Source of the DNA: Asterella californica | Lineage: Eukaryota; Streptophyta; Marchantiopsida; Marchantiales; Aytoniaceae | Length of the DNA: 64,000 bases | Direction: 5' to 3' | Assembly (NCBI GenBank): GCA_036924285.1 | Contig: JAYKYS010000008.1 | Location: forward strand, 15,361,001 to 15,425,000 | Shown here: positions 57,990 through 64,000 of the stretch, one piece after another | Position numbering within the stretch: position 1 is the first letter of the stretch | How the letters are laid out: the number at the start of each line of letters is the position of its first letter | Notes under the pieces: model-generated | The model's input: the letters and a program-made list of their open reading frames with translations, nothing else | Database searches by the model: none | Told to the model about the DNA's origin: nothing | Position numbers and translations under genes: made by a program

Positions 57990-59190
57990 ATTCTTGCTTT
58001 TTGGTTCTACCCGTCCTTGCGTTAGAACAGAGGATAGCTAATATGACTATGGCTCAGAGGAGATCTGGTTCAGGAACAGAGGCTTCCACGTCTTATGGAG
58101 AACAAGTTGACTTCGATTTCATGGCTGGTATGATGCAGATTGAGGTATTTGCAGTAGTGACTCGGAGTGCAGTACGTGTCTTTGAGCCACGAGGTGCGTC
58201 AGTGGAGTTGGATCCACAACGTAGAGAGACTGATAGACAGGTCAGGCTTCCACAATCGTTCATGCTATCGAAGGAGTTGAGGACCACGTCTATGATTCTT
58301 AAATGACCTACCGATGATGAAGTGGAGTTGGAGACATCGACATCCAGGAGTGGAGGTGATACGAGTCAATCCTCGACGTTTGTGGATGCATCATCAAACC
58401 CGATGTTGAGGACAGCTACATCAGTTTTGCGAACTTCACTATTTTCAGCCACGGATATGAAGACATTGGGAATTAGCTCGGCTCCAGTGCTCCAGTTGGT
58501 GGTCATGCTCAGTGAGCGCGAGGATGTAGTTATCAGTGCTGAGGTGGTTCAGCGAGAGACGGTAGATGTGTCAATGGAGTCAAGATCAAGACAACTATCA
58601 GTAGTACTTGACAAGCGGTTAGATGAGTTACCAGCTAGGCTGGCGATTGACTGTGCTCGTTTGGCAGCAAGTGTGGTGTTGTTGGACAACAGAAGTGATA
58701 TCTTCTGTTTGGTGGCACCTTCAGGGAAGATGTATCAACTGTAAAAAGTGTTGTTAGACTCTAGACATGTTGGAGAAAGCGGCGTGCATTGATTTGGATT
58801 TGAGGAAGTCCGAGGTGGAGAGATGTCCATTCCAATTACATACATCTCTAGGAGGATCAGGAGGTACAGCTCTACACATGACATGCGAGATGCTGACGTT
58901 GAGAGGTCGATCAGATCATCTCACAGATGGCTCTATGATGAAAGTCAAAAGCTATTGTTATGGCCGTGGAGTCTTATGATGTATTGGTTGGAGATGTTGT
59001 GTTATACCTTATGAGGTTCGTGATCGACTATTGGACTGAGACAACATCTTATAGACCAGGTTGGCAATCTGATGAGAGACGAGTGAGTCACTTTTCAGTG
59101 CGGTTCAGTACTAGAGTTGGGAAAACGGAGCCTACACTAGGGACGATGACATCCGTTGCAAGATTTAGTTCCGTTGACCGGACGAGTTGT
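57990..59190 (+). pseudogene. Ty3/gypsy Gag-protease region (second lineage)
   Basis: Frames read YGEQVDFDFMAGMMQIEV and VFAVVTRSAVR, then DELPARLAIDCARLAASVVL just before VLLDS at about 58748. Canonical protease of this family continues VLLDSGAQP; here DSG is changed to DSR and a few residues are lost. The text resumes as KAACIDLDLRKSEVERCPFQ, then TSLGGSGG, and in another frame ESYDVLVGDVVLY and FVIDYWTETTSYRPGWQSDE. This is a retropepsin-like domain of bryophyte-type gypsy elements with an inactivated catalytic triplet. Stops at 58306 and 58744 and at least two frameshifts confirm decay. Confidence 0.75.
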
Positions 59191-59441
59191 TAGAGAGTAA
59201 TGTCCATGCGGATAATAATCCAATCTTTGAGGAGGTGGAGGACATGCTTAGCATGACTACGGTAGTATCATTTGCCTTGGATGTTCCACTCTGGAATTCG
59301 AGTGGAGTTGCAGCAATATGCTGATCGGTTGATGCAGCAGGCTTTGTACTTCCAGTAGAGGAACAAAGGGTTGTTCCTGCTATTGACCCTCTGATCTTAT
59401 CACCGTTGGATACGACTCTCATTGCGTGACAGTATCCAAAG

Positions 59442-59830
59442 GAGGATGTATGTGTGCTGGAGCTGTTTGGAGGAATCATCACAGATTTGGCTGCGGTATT
59501 GTAGTTAGACATACGAGTACAACTATACTTGTATGTGAAGAGAGATGAGATTGTGAGACGCATCTTATTGAGTCATGTGACACGCTTGGTGCAGAGATAT
59601 CCTGAGTTATTGTCCATATCAGCTGTTAGAGGATACCAGCAATCATTACCATCGGATATTTCGCTGCTGAGGACGTAAGATTTCACTGTTGTTGACATCA
59701 TTCACGTGATTATAGCCGGGTGGTCATGTCAGGCCACACGCTATCGTGTCGGATATTGCGTGAAGGATGTCCAAGAAAATGCGAGGTTCCTGGCTGTGGA
59801 GATGCTGTGTGCTGAACAGAGACAAGACAG
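59442..59830 (+). pseudogene. Cytosine-5 DNA methyltransferase-like domain in gypsy pol
   Basis: One plus frame, with TAG at 59502 and a TAA near 59677, reads VCVLELFGGIITDLAAVL, then VRGYQQSLPSDISLL, then HVIIAGWSCQATRYRVG. LELFGGI-x-T-LAAVL is motif I (S-adenosylmethionine binding; FxGxG-type loop) of C5 methyltransferases. IAGWSCQ corresponds to motif IV, normally PCQ with the catalytic Cys. The Cys (59727-59729) is kept but Pro is now Ser. About 85 residues separate the motifs, normal for this fold. It lies after gypsy protease and before RNase H/integrase on the same strand, so it was part of the retroelement. Only the N-terminal third of the fold is left; target-recognition motifs are missing. 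It is inactive. Confidence 0.68.
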
Positions 59831-59849
59831 AGAAAAACAACCACGAAAA

Positions 59850-61825
59850 CGAATGCTGAAATGTATGTACACTGCCAGTTCTTTCTTCCTAAGAACACAA
59901 AACTGAGAAACAGACCAGAGCGGTCTATAATCTGCTTCAAAGCCCCTAAAACGAACCCCTGAATCTCAACCCTGACCCAAAACCACCGAAGTGTAGCTCA
60001 AAGTAAGAGAAACTTCTCTTTGCTAACAAACAGAGTTGCACCAGTATCACAAGATTGAAACCCAAGTCCAAACCACATCCACGTACAAGCTCTTAGCTAA
60101 AGCTAGCTACCACAAGCTGTACATAACCAACCAAAACTCTAACGAACTCAAAAGAGCAAAACCCATAGCGAAGAAATCGAAAAAGGCCTATATGAGAACT
60201 TTCTCCTTTCGTCAAACAATCTTCAGATGTCGATAAGGTCTCCTTCCCTGACTCCGTTGGTCCAAGAAACCTTCAGATCCAACTCTCGACAGCCGAGATA
60301 TCGTCAGTTTTCGGTCGTAGATGATCGAACCTTCAAAAACTCCTCCCTACGGCTTAAAACCGCACACACCGTTCAAACGGATCGCTTGATATGATATATG
60401 TCTTCTCTGGCAGGTAGATCTAGCTATCATGAACCCAACGAGACTCCAAACAAGCTGTTTGGAGTTCCCCCTCGCAAAACCACGCAAGAAATGTGATCGC
60501 AGAACACAAAAAACTGACGTAAATCGACTCCTTGCGGCTCAAACTTGCTCACCACACCCAAACCAACAACTCAATCCACGTACGGTCTTCTCCTATGCGT
60601 AGATGCATGACTCCTTGATCGCATAGGCATCAAGAACGAAGAGCTTGGCTCACCGATTGCGAAGAACAACCCAATCTCAGGTCGTAGACGATGAAAATCT
60701 TGACACAAGTGCTTCCATGCGAGTCAATTTCACTCAGAATTCCCAAACCGTCCGATGAAACTTGGTATTGTCTTCAATTTCCTGAAGAACTCGTTGTTTT
60801 GATCCCGATGGATCCAAGGACAACAAGTTTGGACTCCGGAACGGTCCGAACGGTCCAACTCTCCTTCATAGGTCACTGAAGCTCTCAAAATCTCCTCTCT
60901 GCGTCTCAATTTCTCCTAGAACACATCTCCCGATCCGTCTCTTCAAGAACCGTCTTAACCCACACGTAGCTTGCATAGATCTGAACCCAATGACACCTTG
61001 CGCGCATGCATTAGACTTCCCAATTCTCCAAAACGTCCATCGACAGGTCGTAGAAACAAGCTGACCCCTTAAGCTACCCCCTTACGTCAGTCTCTGTACG
61101 TACAAGTTCTCTTCGAGAATGAGGAAGCAGACCCCTTACGTCCTTAGTATAGGGCTTGGAGCCGCAAATACCAAGTCAGCAGAATAAACTAGGGCCTAGC
61201 TTGATTTATCCATTTTCTGAGTATCGTAACTTCTCCACTAGGCGTCCAAATGAAGTAAACGAAGTGCCTATGGAAAGCTGACAACAAGCTCTACCCATCG
61301 ATGTAATGAAAATAAAGATCCGAAGTTGTGCCAAAAGCTCGTAAGTTGGAGCCTAGCTTGTTTTATCCATCTTTCGTGTCTTGTAACTTCTCCACTAGGC
61401 ATCCAAACGAAGTAGACGAAGTGCATATGGAGTGCTGACAAAGAGCTCTATCCAATGATGCGATGAAAGTGGAGATCCGAAATTGTGCCAAAAGTCCATA
61501 AGCTGGGGCCTAGCTTGTTTCAAGTCTTATAACTTCTCCACTAGACGTCTAAACGAAGTAGACGAAGTGCCTATGGAGTGCTGACAAAGAGCTCTATCCA
61601 CTGATGCGATGAAAGTGGAGATCTGAAATTGTGCCAAAAGCCTGTAAGCTGGGGCTTAGCTTGCTTTCTCATGAGTGTCTTTGGAACGACAAACATCAAA
61701 GTCTGAATTTCAGGTAGGAGCCGGTCCACGACACGACATCCACCTCTTCTAAACCTGTGCATGCTCCGCTATGCACCAGAGATACCAATCAAGGAGTGGA
61801 CCGGCACACATCTCGTCATATCGTC
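59850..61825 (-). repeat. Probable LTR/3' noncoding region of a minus-strand gypsy element
   Basis: No coding domain is present. It lies directly downstream (minus sense) of the integrase C-terminus at 61826-62187, where a gypsy element has its 3' end and LTR. It includes three tandem units of about 150 bases. Exact LTR ends were not found. Confidence 0.5.
61195..61660 (+). repeat. Three tandem units of about 150 bp
   Basis: TAACTTCTCCACTAG occurs at 61227, 61384 and 61530 (spacing 157 and 146). Each is followed by CGTCCAAA/CATCCAAA/CGTCTAAA, GAAGTAGACGAAGTGC-type text, GTGCTGAC, GAGCTCTA and GTGCCAAAAG. Units two and three are the most similar. They are probably subrepeats of an LTR. Confidence 0.88.
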
Positions 61826-62187
61826 CTACTTTCCATCGTAACCAACCTCATCTTCAAGATCTTCTGCATAATCCTCATTCTCAAACTGAAACTCCGTCAA
61901 GATATCTGCTAGATCGACCTCTTCATCTCTCTTTTTGAAAATCTTGACACGTTTACCTGCCACTGGTATCTTCAAGCTCATTTCGTCCAACTCTTGCAGG
62001 ACATAAATTGCGTTGTCATGAACCTTCTTCACCATATACAGACCAAACCATCGCCTGGAAAACTTCCGGAGTGCACTATCAATCGGCATGATAGGTTTCT
62101 GACTTGTGATGAGGTTCACTAGCATGTAACCTATCACCGAGCTATGCGTCGTTCGATCTGTCCATAACGCAAATGGTAAGAGTCGAG
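61826..62187 (-). pseudogene. Gypsy integrase C-terminal fragment, minus strand
   Basis: The minus strand reads LLPFALWTDRTTHSSVIGYM, IDSALRKFSRRWFGLYMVKK, YVLQELDEMSLKIPVAGKRV and KIFKKRDEEVDLADILTEF. This is the end of integrase plus the GPY/F-like (here FGLYMVKKV) module and acidic tail of a gypsy Pol. Internal sequence between IDSAL and RKF appears deleted. It meets plus-strand RNase H head to head at about 62185. It probably belongs to the same family as the plus-strand element. Confidence 0.75.
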
Positions 62188-62575
62188 GTCACCGCTCCAA
62201 TTTTGGGAAGGATTGATTACAAGGGTGTCAGACCGGTGGTTCTTACTGTAGATACAAGTCCGGTTGCAATGGGGTGGGCAGTAGGACAGGATGATGAGGA
62301 TGGAGACAGGTTTGCGGAGCGAAGGTGTTAAGTGCTCGACAACGTACTTACCCGTAAGTGAAGAGAGAACTGTGAGATATTGTTTCAGCCATGAAAATTG
62401 AGAAAGAGTATTTGATTAGAGCAGCAGTGGTGGTTGAAACTGATTGCTTGCCGTTGTTAGGGATAATCATGAATTGTTCAACTCCTGATATTGCGATGTT
62501 CGATGGATCGCATATATCAAGTCGTTGAACCCGGAGTTTAGACATATCGCAGGGAAGGATAATCCAATGATGGAT
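62186..62575 (+). pseudogene. Gypsy RNase H region, plus strand
   Basis: Frames read VEVTAPILGRIDYKGVRPVV, VDTSPVAMGWAVGQDDEDGD, AMKIEKEYLIRAAVVVETDC and MNCSTPDIAMF. This is the gypsy RT-linked RNase H with VDTSPVAMGW as the first Asp block and ETDCLPLL as the third. Frameshifts occur near 62330 and 62520. The reverse transcriptase that should precede it is absent. Confidence 0.75.
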
Positions 62576-63467
62576 ATGTTATCTCGAGCTGGATATGATG
62601 GGGAGGATGAGATGGTTGAAGACAGTGACGACGTGGGTGCAAAGTTCTATTCGATTGCACAGACAGGAAAGGAAGATGAGTTATTCGTTGAAGGATTGTA
62701 TGATGGTGATTTGCTTGACATCGGGAGGTACCTTAGTACGATGGCTAAGCAGACAGGTTGGACGGATGAGAGGTTTCGAAGAGTTCGAAAGAAGGCCTAT
62801 AATTTCATGTTGCAGTGAAAGCGACATGAAGCAGAAAGGTGATACCGCTACGAGTGATTTGCGACAAAGAAGATCAGCAAAAGTTGCTCAAGGCATTTCA
62901 TGAGAGTCTTTGGGTTGGACATCGAGGGATTTGGACCACTTTTACGAAGATGAAAGAATGGTATTGATGAAAAAACATGTATCTTTTGTGGAGTCTTGTT
63001 TGACATGTCAGATGTACTCGAACATCCGACATCGAGATGGATTACATCCGACTTATCTGTTGACAATCCACTTCAAGTGGGTTGTAGACTTGATGACTAT
63101 GCTAGTTGGATTGTGGCAGATGAGATACTTGGTACTTGCTAGAGAAGATCTTTCAAATCAAGTTGAGGGTAGGGCGCTTCGGACAAAGACAACTGAAGAG
63201 GTATGTAGGTTTCTCTTGGAAGAGGTTGTTTGTCGATATGGATATGTGGGAAAGATCACTGCAGATCGAGGAGAGTTAGATGCACATGAGGCTCGTGAAT
63301 TCTTCGCAAGGTGTGGGGTGAGGTTGTCACTAACAACTGCTTACAACCCCGAAGGGAATGCCAAGAGTGAAGGCGGTCATCCGTCCAATGTGAAAGTTTT
63401 GGTGAAGGTCTGCAACGGGAGGGTGTTGGAATTGATCTCAGGTTCGATGACACATGCGGTACCGTGA
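62520..63467 (+). pseudogene. Gypsy integrase, plus strand
   Basis: Starts with the RNase H-integrase link LNPEFRHIAGKDNPMMDMLS. The zinc-binding part follows with HHCC residues spread over two frames, including VESCLTCQMYSN. From 62910 the open frame gives HFKWVVDLMTMLVGLWQMRY (first Asp), EDLSNQVEGRALRTKTTEEV, CRFLLEEVVCRYGYVGKITA, DRGELDAHEAREFF (second Asp) and LSLTTAYNPEGNAKSEGGH (catalytic Glu). All three acidic residues are visible. Stops at 62816 and frame changes near 62900 kill it. Confidence 0.85.
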
Positions 63468-63477
63468 AGATAACCAT

Positions 63478-64000
63478 CGGGATAACAACGTTGTCGGGTT
63501 GAGAGTCTTCCTGAGAAGGGCGAATCTTCTGGCTGTGATATGAGCTTGAAGGCTGTGTTCAATCTACTCAGGGAAGCGTTGGGCTTCAGGCTGTGGCTGG
63601 TTTTCTCACAGAATAGGCTTCAAGTCTCAAGGTGATACTGAAAAACACTCATATAAGTCTTTAGGCTCTTCTGATATGTTCAGCAAGCAAAGTTCAGGCT
63701 TAACTAGCAATGATAAGATCAGATGACGAACTTTGACACTCAGGATTGAGAAATATGTGAAGGTTCAGACTTCAGAACTCCTCCTACATGTAAATGAGGT
63801 TCTACTGGATACACATACGAAATTTCAGCTTCAGATCAATTCAAAGCACTAAGATATGAGCAGAAACTTTCTGAGTAGAGAAATTACGGCAGTTTCTAGT
63901 ACCCAGACAGCTATTTCGATCTATAACAAGGAATTGGCTCGATCACTTTGGGAAATTCTTACAGGATTTGCAGTACACAGCTTGATGAACACTCCTGTGA
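63478..64000. other. Noncoding end of window
   Basis: No frame or domain is recognised. The text is repeat-like (recurrent GGCTTCAGGCTG, TTCAGACTTCAG), reminiscent of LTR sequence, and probably belongs to the gypsy cluster or a neighbour cut by the window edge. Confidence 0.45.

Noticed and set aside
1..64000. CRISPR arrays, bacterial operons, prophage
   Set aside because: No regularly spaced identical repeats with spacers and no bacterial gene organisation; the tandem repeats found are adjacent and unspaced.

Overview
The window is nuclear DNA of a land plant, probably of bryophyte or early-diverging grade (inferred, not proven). Evidence: genes with GT-AG introns, a plant-type MAP65 fragment, eukaryotic tRNA-Ser genes without an encoded CCA, a Ty1/copia element primed by initiator tRNA-Met, several Ty3/gypsy remnants and a Helitron- or LINE-type endonuclease domain. 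Few host genes are present and most of the sequence is decayed transposon. The species cannot be named from sequence alone.

Layout. 1-3318: no recognised gene. 3319-4554: an intact 411-codon ORF of unknown function with a low-complexity N-terminus and five tandem 11-residue repeats carrying RxxS sites. 7.5-11.5 kb: two decayed C-terminal pieces of a retroelement-type ORF, a 3'-tail repeat and a long hairpin. 17217-17916: an intact three-exon gene for the NDUFA2/B8 subunit of mitochondrial complex I, split so finely that single-frame ORF calling misses it. 20.88-22.75 kb (minus): a broken EMC1 pseudogene. 24158-28170: a Ty1/copia element with 5' LTR, PBS and long pol ORF, cut off inside reverse transcriptase. 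28.17-29.4 kb: gypsy LTR-end and protease fragments.

29.9-35.88 kb (copy A) and 49.2-57.5 kb (copy B) are a direct segmental duplication carrying a tRNA-Ser(GCU) gene and 3' exons of a MAP65-like microtubule-bundling protein. Copy A has lost a splice acceptor and about 2.35 kb of MAP65 exons. Copy B has gained a 288-bp GC-rich SINE-like insertion with a 12-bp target duplication. Between the copies (35.88-48.2 kb) lies a nested, GAAGAC-rich gypsy cluster: reverse transcriptase is split by a 5.05-kb insertion flanked by ATAAC, and three copies of a coiled-coil ORF occur.

57.99-63.5 kb holds a second decayed gypsy lineage. It has Gag/protease, then a stretch with motif I and a motif-IV-like block of cytosine-5 DNA methyltransferases, then RNase H and integrase. 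It is interrupted by an oppositely oriented gypsy 3' end. The retroelement-borne methyltransferase remnant is the most interesting item.

The apparently intact host genes are the 411-codon ORF, NDUFA2 and the two tRNA-Ser genes; the host-derived EMC1 and MAP65 sequences are fragments. No operon-like organisation exists. All similarity calls are from recognised motifs read by eye; no search was run.
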